Source: Eucommia ulmoides | Lineage: Eukaryota; Streptophyta; Magnoliopsida; Garryales; Eucommiaceae | Length of the DNA: 64,000 nucleotides | Direction of reading: 5' to 3' | Assembly (NCBI GenBank): GCA_016647705.1 | Contig: CM028335.1 | Coordinates: 8,776,818 to 8,840,817, forward strand | Shown: positions 11,351 to 23,281 of the stretch, one piece after another | Position numbering within the stretch: position 1 is the stretch's first letter | Layout: each line of letters starts with the position of its first letter | Translations under genes and position numbers: made by a program | Notes under the pieces: generated by a model | The model's input: only the letters and a program-made list of their open reading frames with translations | Databases searched by the model: none | Told to the model about the DNA's origin: nothing

Positions 11351-12083
11351 ATGAATGATCTAAAAGAATAAAATATTAAAATCTAGAGATTTACGTAGTG
11401 AAATATAAAAATAAATATATTAAATCCATTTAATAAACAACACATCCTTAATGCCCAGATCCGTCCATATTAACATAAAACAAAATAAATAATAAAAAAA
11501 AAATGTCATTTAAACTTTATATCTCTTCCGATGCTTTATCTTTTTTACCGTTTAATCTCGAGGTGTGATATGAGAAAGCTCTTCCAAGAAAAAGTTAGAC
11601 TTGATCCTGAATCAAGAATCTAAATTAATTCTATCAGAAACAACACAAATATCTTGTCTCTAACAATATTCACATGAGAAATTGTGTGAGAAGAACGTCT
11701 ACGAAATATATACGGGCCTAGCCATTGAGCCGAATCTAGGTTTAATTAAGTTATGTTATAATTAATTATTTAACGAAAAAATATTAATATCATGGATCTC
11801 CTTATTGAGCTTACCATCGTCTTCTTTTGTATCTTGTTCTTGTTTGATTTGTAAAACCCAATACATTGAGGTGAGATAGTAAAGCTGATGGTGTAAAATT
11901 GACAGATTGTTCGTGTTTTACATTCTAGTTGTTTGTGATTGTAGCGAGGGTAGTAATGTCAGTTCTATACATTTTGCCAACCGTCAAGTATTAATTTATA
12001 CACATTGTATCTAAAGGGGCTTTCTACAAATAAAACTATTTATTTGGTTAATTATCTATAGTAACTGTTAATATAAGACAAAA
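11351..12083. other. AT-rich intergenic DNA
   Basis: No coding region, RNA gene or clear repeat boundary seen. It runs up to the target duplication of the Mutator-like element. Confidence 0.6.
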
Positions 12084-12637
12084 TAATAGAAATAACAAAT
12101 TACCTTTTAGGCTTTCTAATTATTAATACCTTTTTATGGAGTCTAAAAAATTTATTACCTTTCAATTTAAGTTCTTTAAGTATAAGAGTGGTTTCAAAAG
12201 GTCCTTTTGATCCCTACCAAAAAAACAAAGGGTCCTTTTGATGAATTTTCTATTCAAACACTCTTTTTTTCCACCTTCTCAGATCTGTTCTTTCCCTCTC
12301 TCCTCTCTTCTATTTCTCAGATTACCCTCTCTTTCCTCCTATGTTGATCAATCACAACGACGGGAAACCCTCATCTCTAGAGTGGGTCGTTCAACGTCAC
12401 CGCCGCCGCCTGGATTAGCCGGAACGTCGCCGTGTACTACTGGAAACCCTCATCTCTATCGTCGCTGTCTGGTGGTGGCGAATAACACGTGCCGTAACCC
12501 GACACCGTCCCATTTTTGCTGTTGCTGCTTCTTCGCCTTGAATTGTCTATTTAAATTTGAGTTCAAGTTGAAGCTTTAGCTTCAAGCTCGATATTCAACT
12601 GAAGTTTAAGCTTTAACAATCTGAAAATTTCGGCCAC

Positions 12638-12757
12638 ATGGAGACGGAGAACGGTGAGAGTAAGTCGAAGATGGACGATTATGAAGTCGTGGAACAAATT
12701 GGAAGACGATCTTTCAGATCAGTTTCTTGTTCTTCATAAAATTGAGAAAAAGAAGTA
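12638..12757 (+). pseudogene. Captured 5' fragment of a NEK-type protein kinase gene
   Basis: The reading frame METENGESKSKMDDYEVVEQ followed by IGRRSF matches the start of plant NIMA-related kinases (MDDYEVVEQIGRG(A/S)FG, the glycine-rich loop). After a one-base loss the frame shifts and continues FLVLHKIEKKK, the expected next kinase residues. Two glycines of the loop are replaced. Only the first kinase exon portion is present and nothing kinase-like follows. It is a gene fragment carried by the Mutator-like element, with no predicted function. Confidence 0.8.
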
Positions 12758-12842
12758 AGAAATTACACAACTAATTTGCCACCACCAGACGACGATGGCA
12801 GAGATAGGGCTTCCGGTCGACAATGATTATGGAAAGATGAGA

Positions 12843-12951
12843 GACGACCCAATTGATGCGTAAAATTCGGAGATGAGGGGTTATAGGCGGCGATGATTAC
12901 GACAGAGATGAGGGACGACCCAATTGATGCGTAAAATTCAGAGATTACGGC
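12843..12951. repeat. 71-bp direct duplication inside the Pack-MULE
   Basis: GACGACCCAATTGATGCGTA occurs at 12843 and again at 12914, followed each time by AAATTC(G/A)GAGAT. It is a short local duplication. Confidence 0.8.
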
Positions 12952-12959
12952 AGTGATGA

Positions 12960-13299
12960 TCCAGGCGTCGTCGGAGACGTAGGACAATTCCGAGGATGCC
13001 GTGGAGTAGGGCAGATTACCAACGTATCATCTTCCAGCTTCAGACGTTCGCGACTTGATTTACCATTCTTCCTCTCCCTGTTGATCTCCGTCCTCTTCCT
13101 GTAAATCCTTATCCTTTGTTTCGATCTCCGGCAGTTCTGTGTCTTGGGCATCGTCCGTCACTCCGACGCCGTCGAATGCCGCGACCGGAGAGCGAAACAG
13201 GAAGGGATGAGAGAAGAGCGAGAACGAACTGAAATGGGTATTAATTTTAAGGGATGATTTGGGTTTTGGTTTTCCGAGATAGTCAGAATAATAGATCAT
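12960..13299 (-). pseudogene. GC-rich exon-like fragment of unknown gene inside the Pack-MULE
   Basis: On the minus strand an open stretch contains AFDGVGVTDDAQDTELPEIE and then an acidic Asp/Glu/Gln tail. Base composition and reading frame are more gene-like than the surrounding AT-rich DNA, as expected for a captured exon. I do not recognise the parent gene; it may also be chance. Confidence 0.3.
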
Positions 13300-13667
13300 C
13301 TAAAAAAGAGATTTGCCATGGGAATTCTATTGCCATGAGATATTAGTCATTTTAAATAGTCAGATAAAAAAATAACTAGTTAAATAATAATTTGATTATC
13401 CAAATTCAAGTGTCTATTTTAACCACGTTAACCATTTATACTAGTCATTTTTCATGTATTAATTTTTATTTAATTTTTCATCTAAATTTCCATCTAATAA
13501 ATTAATTTTACCGTTAAATCTTTAATTATTTAGTGTTGTTTGTTTGGACTTAAATTAAATATTTTCTTCAATTATGGTATTGTTTTTTTGTATAATGCAA
13601 TAAATAGAATCAAATAAAAATATAATTAATAAATAGAGTCAAATAAAAATACAATTAATAAAAAAAA

Positions 13668-13889
13668 TCAAATAAAAATACACAAAAAAATACAGCTAAT
13701 AAAGATAACATCTTTCCTGGGAGTAATTTCTTTTTGTCGTTGGGCTTTTCTTATTGTATGCACTTGTTCTTCGAGAGTTTGAGATGATATATTGGGATTG
13801 ACATAACTTGGTTCTTCAAAATTTGTGTTTAATTGTAAATCCTTCATAAGAAGATTCGTATAATAAGAATCATCAAATTGGGAGTCCAT
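13668..13889 (-). pseudogene. Possible Harbinger-associated ORF N-terminus
   Basis: A 73-residue minus-strand frame starts MDSQFDDSYYTNLLMKDLQ and contains SSQTLEEQVHTIRKAQRQ. It resembles the N-terminus of the Myb-like protein encoded by plant PIF/Harbinger elements, but the SANT domain that should follow is absent. Downstream sequence near 14800 (GGAGTTGCTC) resembles Harbinger tips. Tentative. Confidence 0.3.
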
Positions 13890-15147
13890 CTATGAAAATT
13901 GAGAATAATAATACTAGTGAAAATGATATAAAAAAAGAATTAAGTAATAAATAATTAAATAAAGATTTATTTAAAAATAAATTAGAGTTCAACTACAAAA
14001 ATTAAATTAAAATTCACTTGAAATAAAAAACTAACCCATTTAATTATAAATACCCAACCCATTTACTAATCTAATTAAAAATTAACCCAACCAATTTACT
14101 AATTAAAAATCCATTAACTAATTAAAACCCATCTACTAATTAAAACCAATTTACTAATTAAAAATCAATTAAAACCCATTCACTAATTAAAATCCATCTA
14201 CTAATTCAAACATTAATTAACAACCCAACCCATCTACTAATTAAAACACTACTAATTCAGCCCATATATTACTAATTAAAACAACCCAACCAAAGCCCAC
14301 ACTCACTAAACTAACCCTAGCATAAACTCACGCTTGTTGGAAGAGAAGAGCCGCTGCGTAGAGAAGACGGAAGCGAAGAGAAAAACTGATCGCAGAGAGA
14401 GAAGGTCTGGTCGCAACTCAAGAAATCGGAGATGGAAAGAGAATCGGACCTTCACAACTCAAGAAAATAGAGAATTGGACCTTTACACTTCTCAGATCTT
14501 AAATGAAGAATGAAGAATGAAGTGATTTCTTCTATCACATATTCTCAGGTTTTATAGTTGATTTTTGAAATCTATTATTTGAAATATTTTTACAACGTCT
14601 ATATTTTTTACCGTTGAAAGCTAACGGTAATTTGTACTTGCGAACTTCATTTTGGCTATTGAAGAAAACCTAGCCAAATTTGGCTTTTGTTGAGGGCGCT
14701 AGCCATTTTGGCTATTCAAATGACTATCCCGTTGGAGTTGCGCTTTCTTGTTTTGGCTAGCTAAATTGGCGGTTGGAAGTTTTGGCTACTTCTTTGGCTA
14801 TGTCGTTGGAGTTGCTCTAAGTGAAGCTGAAGAAGAAGAAGAGGTCCTGGCTATGGAGAGAGAGAGGGAGGGAGGATGAGAGAGAGAGGAGATAGATCTG
14901 ATGAGGAACGAGAAAAAGAAAAAGAAAAAAGAAAAAGAAAAAAGAGAGACTATTTTACACTTAAAAAGGGCACGTGTAGCGCACATGCCATCATTTTTAT
15001 TAATTTGAATAGAAAATCTAATAGAGGGACTAATTAAAACAACCTACATATTTAAAAGATTTAAACTAAAACGTCATAATTTTTTGGATCGCGTAAAAAT
15101 ATGTCAATAACCAAAGGGTTTAAAAGATAATTTGCTCTAATAGAAAT

Positions 15148-16397
15148 CTCAAATTAATTTAATTTTTAATTTTGAGACCTTTTATAAGTTATTTATAATG
15201 TACATGTACATATATATTTTCTTAATTTTTTGGTCACTAGAATAAAAATTTACTCCTTTAGTTAATATTAATTAAATTAAAGTTATCAAGTTTACCAACT
15301 TATAATATATATATATTATTTATTTTTTGATTATTCGAATATTCGAATAGAATTGTAGTCCTTCAATTACCATCTATTAAATTGAATTTAGCAAGTTTAT
15401 CAATTAAATATTAAATTTATATTTAGTAACATAGTTAAAATAAACTACCGCTAAAAACTAAAAAAAAAATGGTTGTTAGAATAAAATAAATAAATTATTC
15501 TATCAACAAATTAAAAATATTGTTAAAAACAAAAAATAATAATGTTTCCAAAAATCTTCAGCACCTGCAAAAGACCTCTCATGTGTCAAAGATCTCCTCA
15601 ACATGTAAATAAATGCCCTGTAAAACCGATAAGCAGTGTCGGGCAAAAATCTTTCTGTATGAAAATAAGTTAGTTTATTTATGGGTGAAAACTCAAGTAC
15701 TTGGGTGAAATTAAATATGTTGATATCTTCCCTTATTTATAAACCTCTTTGTTCATGCCGTTTGTTGGTAAAATCGCCCCCCTCTATGATCCATTGCTAT
15801 TTTCAAGGGATTCGTCGGAGATCATGCTGCATACAGTGAGTTAGTTGCGGTCTTCCTCTTGCTTGGGATCGTGAGATTTGGGCTAATTTTCTTGTGGCCT
15901 TTCACAGTGGGCTTTGTTCATACTAAATTGAGCTGTTTTATTGGGTCTTCTTTTATTCATGTATTAGACTGCTCTCATAAGCGCACTTTATCTCAGGTGG
16001 GTCGATGTATTCAATCAAAGGAAATTACTGGATCACTTCTTTTGGGCTGGTTTCAACAATTCGACCCGACCCATTAAAGCCTTTCAAATTTCTGTTAAAC
16101 ATTGGTGAGAATTATATATATATCTTTATTTTGTAGTGAATAAAAATATTTGTTGACTTGGTTGCAAAGATTTATTTATTTAATTTTCAGAAAAAAACAA
16201 AAGAACTAAAATGGAGAAAAAGAATTGCGATTTACACTAGAATAGAGAGGAGTTAATTCTTCCCCCAGCCCAGACCACTGAAATGGATCAGTGATTTCAT
16301 GGAGAGAGAAAAAGAAAAAGACCCCACAAATATCTCCAATTTGCATTTCAGACCATCGTTAACACCACTCTCTTCATCGCCCTAAGCTCCACCCACC
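15148..16397. other. AT-rich upstream region of the membrane protein gene
   Basis: No coding sequence is supported. The final 100 bases, rich in C and T with short purine stretches, are likely 5' untranslated leader of the gene starting at 16398. Confidence 0.5.
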
Positions 16398-17798
16398 ATG
16401 AATCACCTCCACCGCCACCACCCTACACCGCCGTCCGTTGACCATCGCACCACCGGCCAGATCCTTCGACAGGCCACGTCAATCTTCACCTCCCACCTCT
16501 TCACCGTCCTCTTCCTCTCTTTCCTCGTCCTCACCTTCCGCTCCAACGTGGAGAACGGCACCCGTTACCTCACTTCCTTCATCGACCGCGATCCGTCCCT
16601 CAGATCCCTCCTCTCCCGCGTCGACATTTCCGGCCGGACCCACGTCCAACAGCACGGCCAGAGCCATTCGAGCCACCGCCGCCGCCGCCCCTTTCTTCAC
16701 CTCTCCCGCATCGGCACCGTCGACGACGATTTCTTCTCCGGAGACGACGATTACGACCGCTCTTTTTTCGGTTCAAACCCCAAACCCCAACCCAACGGGA
16801 CATTCGTGGTGCTCAACGACTTCAAATCCAAATTAGGGTTCTCCACCCACGTCATAGACAACGGTATCAAATTCTCCGAGATCGTCCGTTCCGGTGTTTC
16901 TTTCAAACCCTTAGAGAAATCCATTGATTCACAGGTTGCTAATCAAGAAGAATTCGAAAACAGTACTCTTTCAGAAGAATCCGACACAATCGCCGACGAA
17001 ACAACCGTCGATTTTCAATTCTTCATCAAAGGATTAGAGCTCGGTCGCCGCGACGCCACCACATTATTCTTCATCGTCGGCATTCTCTCAGCGGCGTACG
17101 GGTATGTAATCCTCGGGTTTCTGGTCACATACGCTTGGGTTCTCGGAATCGTGTTCGTGCTGGTCGTGAATGATCTGTTGGGCAAATACAGATCCTTTTC
17201 TGGCACCATTTGGGACGGTTCAAATTTAGGCCTGAAACGTCTCTCGGGCTTCATTCTCATGAAATGGGCAGTGAGAGACGCACTCACACAGCTGCTGGGC
17301 ATTTGGTTCTTTGGCGAAATCGAGGATCAATATGCATTCTTCAAGATCTTCGTGAGTTTAAAGCTGATGCCTTTCTCCATAGTTTCTCCATGGATTCGAG
17401 GATTCGAGAGGGAGAGCGCAGGATTTCTATTCTCCTGGTTCTTGTTCGATTCTTTAGTTGCCTTCATTTTTGCAGTCGATGCTTGGGTTTCAATCGTCGA
17501 TTCCAGGAAGAGCGGGAGAGAAGTTCTAAAAGAAGGCTGCCATTTGCTGTCGACATTGTTGAATCCTGCCATAAACATCAAGTGCTTGGAAGGAGTTGTT
17601 TGTGGGTCATTGATGAGATTATTACTGAGTGGATTGTTTGGAAAATTGTTTGCCTCCGCCTTTCAATCGGTAATGGAGGTTTATTTCATGGTGGCATGGC
17701 TCGTGTTCTACTTAGCTGCAAGATACAAGGAGGCTGCATCTACTGGGAGGACATTCGGATCGAGAGAATTGGAGGGCTTTCTTGAAGGTTTTAGATGA
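16398..17798 (+). CDS. Intronless multi-pass membrane protein, 466 aa, function unknown
   Basis: This is the only ordinary host gene in the window that looks fully intact. The start ATG lies in CCACCATGAAT, and the 466-residue frame is strongly GC-biased compared with its AT-rich flanks, as expected of a real exon. The first hydrophobic segment is at about residues 30-48. A hydrophilic stretch with His/Ser/Arg and acidic Asp clusters follows (50-215). Further membrane segments lie near 220-240, 241-260, 344-366 and 426-441, with a weaker one near 283-303. No catalytic motif is visible. It resembles plant-specific 'transmembrane protein' families of unknown role; no symbol is justified. It reads toward the S-RNase region but has no evident tie to it. 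Overlapping frames on both strands are GC-driven shadows. Confidence 0.9.
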   Translation: MNHLHRHHPTPPSVDHRTTGQILRQATSIFTSHLFTVLFLSFLVLTFRSNVENGTRYLTSFIDRDPSLRSLLSRVDISGRTHVQQHGQSHSSHRRRRPFLHLSRIGTVDDDFFSGDDDYDRSFFGSNPKPQPNGTFVVLNDFKSKLGFSTHVIDNGIKFSEIVRSGVSFKPLEKSIDSQVANQEEFENSTLSEESDTIADETTVDFQFFIKGLELGRRDATTLFFIVGILSAAYGYVILGFLVTYAWVLGIVFVLVVNDLLGKYRSFSGTIWDGSNLGLKRLSGFILMKWAVRDALTQLLGIWFFGEIEDQYAFFKIFVSLKLMPFSIVSPWIRGFERESAGFLFSWFLFDSLVAFIFAVDAWVSIVDSRKSGREVLKEGCHLLSTLLNPAINIKCLEGVVCGSLMRLLLSGLFGKLFASAFQSVMEVYFMVAWLVFYLAARYKEAASTGRTFGSRELEGFLEGFR

Positions 17799-18802
17799 TA
17801 TTGAATGTGATGTGCTTTGATTTTGAACAAAAGAGAGAAACTCAGCACTGCCACAGTTCAATGAAAAATCACCAGCAAGGTGAAAGGTGTTGTATGTACT
17901 TCTTTTTAATCAAGGGAATGCTTGATGTGTGTATACTTTGTTTCTTGTGTGTGTGTGTTTGTGTGTGTCTTGCAGCCTTAATATTGTGATTTTTAGCTAA
18001 TTGATGGTAGTTTTATGAGGTTAGTTTGTAAAAATCTGCTGCAATAATGGTGAGATATATTCTTCTTTAATTCATTGTTTTCATTTTTCGGTCTTTGATT
18101 TGGGATTGTAATGACTTGCCTTCGGCTTTGCCCCTTTATTCATTCACCACGGGTAAATATCTTCGATCTGGAATGGTTCCAGCTTTGCTGCTGCTTGCTC
18201 TGCCACTGGGTTGACTTAAACTACCACCACTATTTGGTACTCACCTTCCACTGGAACTCTTAACGGTCTATCTCGAATGAGGGAAAGAGGCCTATATGCT
18301 ATCCATGCCAAGTTCCATATCTGGTATTTCAAATGTGTTTGGCAACGATTCCCCTATCGATCGATCTGAGAGTCCAAAGTCCTTGGAATTCATTTCTCTC
18401 TGGGGTGGCTTCTTGTTATAGTGTAGCATGTAACAAAATTGTATGTACGCAAATCTATGGACCAAAACAAAATGATTAACTTCTTCATTGGGCCTCTGGG
18501 TATCAAGGTACCCACCCTCTTTAATAGAAAGAAGGGTCCGGGCTACTGAGAATTTGCGACCCCACAGGTCAAAATGTGAGAACTCCGGTTTTGGATTAAG
18601 GTAGTGTTTGAGAACACAAAATTGAAGTTGCGGAATTGAAATTAGAAATGAACTCAAATATTGTTTGGTTTTTGGAATTGGAGCCTCATAATTGGTATTA
18701 GAAACGAAAGTGTGTAAAAATCTAAAAATTTGCAATATTCATCACGTAAATTTTACGAGTTCTACATTTGTACATTTTTAATTCCATTTCCGATATTGTC
18801 TC
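17799..18802. other. 3' flank of the membrane protein gene and unassigned DNA
   Basis: T/G-rich 3' untranslated-like sequence with a TG run near 17948-17968. Further on (18292-18735, minus) a 147-codon open frame exists that I do not recognise; it may be chance or the remains of an exon. The end of the interval contains short inverted words (TTTGGAATTGGA) suggesting a small MITE relic. Confidence 0.4.
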
Positions 18803-19369
18803 TGTCACGACCCGTCCCGGACACCCATCATCCTAGGGTCGGCGTGATAACAACATGACATCACCTATTACATTTAAATCTTCTTTTTATACATTACAAA
18901 ATTTCATAAATTACTATACATCATTATACAAGACAACATAATCATTTTCTTTATTATGGTTCACCTCTGACTGCTGAACTCAAAAATTCCTAAATGACTC
19001 TACCTAATGCCAGTAGGGGACCGTCTCCTAAAGGATTCACTTGCGAGTGTACTGCCTTTTTAGTAAAAATTATTTTTAACATAACAACAATACAATTTAA
19101 ATAATACAACATTTAAACGGATCAAACGTAAATATATAAACACTACACAGAGTTTGTAAAATTTTCAGTATTAAATAAGACCAATCACCATGATAAAAAA
19201 ATAAATCACCCAATATATATATAAAACACTACAACTCAACCACACATCTCAATCCCATACCTACTGGCTAAGTCATAGTGATCGTTTTAATCTCACGATC
19301 AGGAGTTGCAACGGTACCGTAACCATCCGTAGGATATGCCTTCCTAGCAGACCTAACTGCGCAGATCAC

Positions 19370-19605
19370 CGCCTACCGGACGTCTCCGGAGGCCAATAAT
19401 ATAAATCATCACATAATATCAATCACCATAATAAATATCCATATGCCGGACCACCCTCTGGACAGACCATAATATGAATCACCACCTGCCGGACCATCCT
19501 CCGGACAAGACATCATAAACTATGGCATAGTCAATTCAATAATATTATTATCAAATCACACATAAATATCCATCTGCCGGACCATCCTCCGGACAGACTA
19601 TAATA
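19370..19605 (+). repeat. Interspersed CCGGACCATCCTCCGGACA repeats
   Basis: Four copies of a CCGGA-bounded palindromic unit (GCCGGACCATCCTCCGGACA and variants) alternate with ATAAATCACCA-type spacers inside the solo LTR. They form short inverted repeats, TCCGG/CCGGA. Confidence 0.75.
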
Positions 19606-20464
19606 TAAATCACCATTTCATCAATACTGTTAAAATCACCAACATTCACCTCTTTTTCGCAAAACCAATTTTTAAATCTAAAATTCATATTTTTCACTTT
19701 TGATTAAATACCGTCTAATTTTAACAGAATCATTTTTCCCCTCTCTATTTTTATAAAAACCAAATATTTTCTATCATCTTTTAAAACTACCAAATTCAAC
19801 AAAACTCATTTTTCAACTTTCTTTTAAGACCACCATATTTTAACGAAAATCCATTTCCACCAACTCACCCAAAATTCAACGAAAGTTATTAAATATCCTT
19901 CTTTTCAGAAACCAATACAATTCCCCAAAAATTCGTTTTACCAACTCACTCCAAAAACCTGCTTGATCCATTATCATTTTGAAATCATACAGTGGAAGTA
20001 AATACAGATTTCATCATATGTATATATAAAAACAGTTTGGTAAGAAAACAATACACTTACCTGATATTCTGCTCTCAAAAGCTCCACCAAATATCCGTTA
20101 CTAAATTTTCGACAATTTTAAATCTATTTGTAACAAGGTTTAAATTAATATTATAGAGAAAATAACTTAATCGTACAATGCAAGCCCTACGTTCATAAAT
20201 TTCCCATTCTCCACGTTTTGATATATGAACATGTTATTCGACTAGTTCAGCATTGTTAAAATTTACGATTTACCCCTAGTTCATATAAACGATCTTATTG
20301 TTTATTATTCTTATTTTTGATATTTTAAGGTTAGAAACTAAATTTAGAATTCATAAAATAAATTAGAAAAGGTTACCCGTTTTGAACCGATCGTGGATTT
20401 TCCTAAAATTCCATGTATTTGTGATTCTGCTCCCCACCGTCTAAGCGATGTCCCACTGTCTAGG

Positions 20465-20620
20465 CGAACGAGTGATTGTTTCTCCCTTACTCTCAACTGC
20501 ACACTGCAGTTTTACCACCTGAGCGAAAATCCACCGCTTAGGCGAACGAGTGACTGCTTCTCCTTTTTTCTCAACTGCACACTGCAGTTTTACTGTCTGA
20601 GCGAAAATCCACCGCTTAGG
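20465..20620 (+). repeat. Two tandem 78-bp units
   Basis: Unit one starts CGAACGAGTGATTG at 20465 and unit two starts CGAACGAGTGACTG at 20543. Both contain CTCAACTGCACACTGCAG and end CCACCGCTTAGG. Identity is high. The unit ends in the same CGCTTAGGCG-type motif seen in the Athila-like LTR. Confidence 0.9.
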
Positions 20621-23046
20621 CGATAAACGTCTTCCTCCTCCCGCTCTGTTTTTGAGATCTCAGCCACCCCTCTCCCTCTTTTCTCACCATCGACTCACAC
20701 CCACACAATACAACACACCCAAAACTCACAACCACACTCTCATAGCATACTCAACACACACATCAGAAAACAAACACATACACAACAGTGGACTTTACAC
20801 ACACACCCCCAACGGCTTCTCCCTCTTCCGTTTTCTGCTTTTGTTTTCTGTTTCTGTTTGAACCAGCCGCCGACCAACGAGAAGCTCCGATCACGCCATA
20901 CCGTTCTGCACACACACACACACTGATCACACATATACACACCCTCCGACGATCAGAACACGCACAACAACGACGACAGCGGCCAGACGACGGAACAACG
21001 CACTCACGCAAATGACGAACCGGACCCATCCTTGACGGACGACCCTTGCTTCCTCGCTGGAGCTCCATCGTCGATCCTCTCCCTTTCTCCAATTTCTCTC
21101 ATCCCTTTCTCGATCCTTCTCCCGTATGTATATATATATATATACATACACATACACATATATATAATTTACACTAAACCCCCTTCATTTTTGTTAGGAT
21201 AGTAATTAAATCCCTTCTTAGGTTTTAATGTTTATGTAAATTATGATTTAACCCCTAAAATTTTAATTCACATAATTAATATCGTAGTCCACGTCGATAT
21301 TTTCAAAACTATTTTAAAACGCGACTTAAATTATTTGTATATTAAAAATCGGGGTCTTACAGTCTCTCTTAGTTGTTATTTTCTTTTTTAATTTTTTTCA
21401 GATTATTATTAAAATTATTTTAAAAAAAAAGAATAGAGTTTTTATTATATTAAAAAATAAATGATGCAGAACATTGTGCATGTTAGGAACACTAGTGTAT
21501 TCCATGAAGATATTTTATTTCATCTCAACCCTTAACTCGTAAACATAAACAAGGAGATGTATCATTTTTCTTGTCAATCGGGGTTCGATTCTTTTGAGGA
21601 GCACTCCGGAAATTAAATCATGAAGTTAATCCTGAAAGTGCTAGGCTGATGTAGGGGTCTGCTCCTTTAAAATCGCCTGGTGAGATGATTAGTTGAGGTG
21701 TGCATAAGTTGACCCGTACATACCTTACTATATATATATATATAAAATAAAGAATTATACACACTTTTTAGATCAAATTATTTGAAATAATTATATAATC
21801 TCAGGGAAAAAAAAAAGCGTTAGTTCAGATAGAGGGGGAAGACATGGGCCGATGCTGGGCTTAGACTGTCAAGGATCCTATTTTTGTGTTTCGGGAAGGA
21901 CCCAATAGTTTTTTCCTTTGAAGGATCAACACAAAAGTGAAAAGGATTTAGTAAAAACAAATAAAGCAAAGCATCCAAATGGTTGGAAGGATGAAAAAAG
22001 AGAAAAATAAAATAAAATAAGAGGATAATATTTTTAATTATTATGAAAATTATTTTTTTCTAATATTATTCGGTAAAAAAAGAAAAATAAAAAGAGGAAA
22101 AATAATACATTTTAATATAATTTACTATTTAACCCTAATATATTATAAAAATAAATTAAAAATCAAGGATATAATTATAATTTAAACCTGGTACACATCC
22201 GGTCATTTAAAATACTAAGAATATTCTCTATCATTTTCATAACAATTGAGAAACCTTTTATTTTTTCAATTTGGCTATCTCAGACATTCCATATTATATT
22301 TTTTTTGTAAAAAAATACACTTGCCACACATAAGATTTTTTTTATTTTTGATTTTCTAATTTTTACACTCTCTCTGTTGTTTTCTATTTTTTTTTTAATT
22401 TTTTCTTATATTCAATATTTTTTATTGTATTGTTTTAGATTTATTTTCATTTTATATGAAGAAAATAGAAAAATAGAATTAAAAAGAGGGAAAAAATAAA
22501 ACAAAAACAAAAAAAATATTTTTTGTTTTTAAATTTAAAGTTTTCTTATTTTTGTTGGTTTTTGTTTTTATTTTATATTCTTTGCTTTCTAGTTTTCTAT
22601 TTTTATTTTTTTCATACAAAAATATATATAAAAAAATATAATACAAAATATAGAACAAAAGATAAAAAAATATAAACCCAAAAGGAAAGAAGGAGAGAGT
22701 TGAAAATAGAAAAAAAAAAATCTAAAATAAAAAAAAAAAATTGTTACATTTCAAGTATTATGAAAGAGTAATTCTATATGTACACTATTTTTCCTGGATA
22801 TACATGACCAATATAAAAATAAATCTAAATGATTTTAAAATTACTATTTTATCATTTCTATAAATTTCTTTTACTACTTTGTTTTCTAAAACATTCACTA
22901 ACCCCTTTCTCCCTACCATTTGGTCCCCCAACCTCCGATCCACGATCGTGTTTCGTAGCCTCTATCACCTCATCTTCTTCCTCCTTTTCCTCCTCTTCAT
23001 CATCATCATTTTCTTCTTCTTCTTCTTTTTCGTTATTAGTTATTTC

Positions 23047-23116
23047 TCTCTTCCATATATATATAGAGAGAGAGAGAGAGCGGGGGAAAGGGATAGAGAG
23101 AGAGAGAGAAAATGAG
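23047..23116. repeat. AT/GA microsatellite
   Basis: ATATATATAGAGAGAGAGAG followed by interrupted GA repeats. It generates spurious Arg/Glu-rich reading frames. Confidence 0.9.
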
Positions 23117-23239
23117 AGAGGAAGAGGAAGAAAAGGAAAGATTGGGGAAGGGGTAATCACATGGGGGAGGCAGGGCTGACGTGTCTGTGTGTGGGGGGAG
23201 GGAGGACCGGGGAGGTTGTTAGAGGATTTAGAGGTATTT

Positions 23240-23240
<1 letters not shown>

Positions 23241-23279
<39 letters not shown>
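23241..23279. repeat. AT dinucleotide microsatellite
   Basis: About 18 uninterrupted AT units. Confidence 0.95.

Positions 23280-23281
<2 letters not shown>

Larger units (their letters stand above)
12094..15137. mobile_element. Mutator-like element (Pack-MULE) with perfect 10-bp target duplication
   Basis: TAATAGAAAT is repeated exactly at 12084-12093 and 15138-15147. Inside these, about 110 bases at each end are imperfect inverted repeats (AACAAATTACCTTTTA at the left, GAGCAAATTATCTTTTA as the reverse complement of the right). Long terminal repeats plus a 9-10-bp duplication are diagnostic of Mutator-like elements. No MuDR transposase is present, so it is non-autonomous. It carries pieces of other genes: a NEK kinase start (12638-12757), an unidentified GC-rich exon-like stretch (12960-13250) and a Harbinger-like ORF fragment (13700-13889). 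Confidence 0.85.
18803..21361. mobile_element. Solo LTR, 2,559 bp, with perfect GTCTC target duplication
   Basis: It starts TGTCACGACCCGTCC, ends GGGGTCTTACA, and is flanked by GTCTC at 18798-18802 and again at 21362-21366. There is no internal domain, so it is the product of recombination between two LTRs of a large gypsy element. Inside are repeats of CCGGACCATCCTCCGGACA at 19440-19600 and a GC-richer stretch at 20380-21120. Open frames here are not genes. Confidence 0.88.

Noticed and set aside
16438-17785. Several long overlapping frames on both strands within the membrane protein gene
   Set aside because: They are out-of-frame shadows of the GC-rich 466-codon gene; low-complexity Ser/Pro or Arg/Gly content.
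18292-18735. 147-codon minus-strand frame downstream of the membrane protein gene
   Set aside because: No domain recognised, no start or splice context, and part looks like MITE debris; not reported as a gene.
20652-21157. Frames on both strands with His/Thr or Val/Cys runs
   Set aside because: Translation of CA/AC-rich low-complexity DNA inside a solo LTR.
22829-23179. Frames rich in Arg/Glu or Ser/Phe
   Set aside because: Produced by GA and TTC microsatellites.
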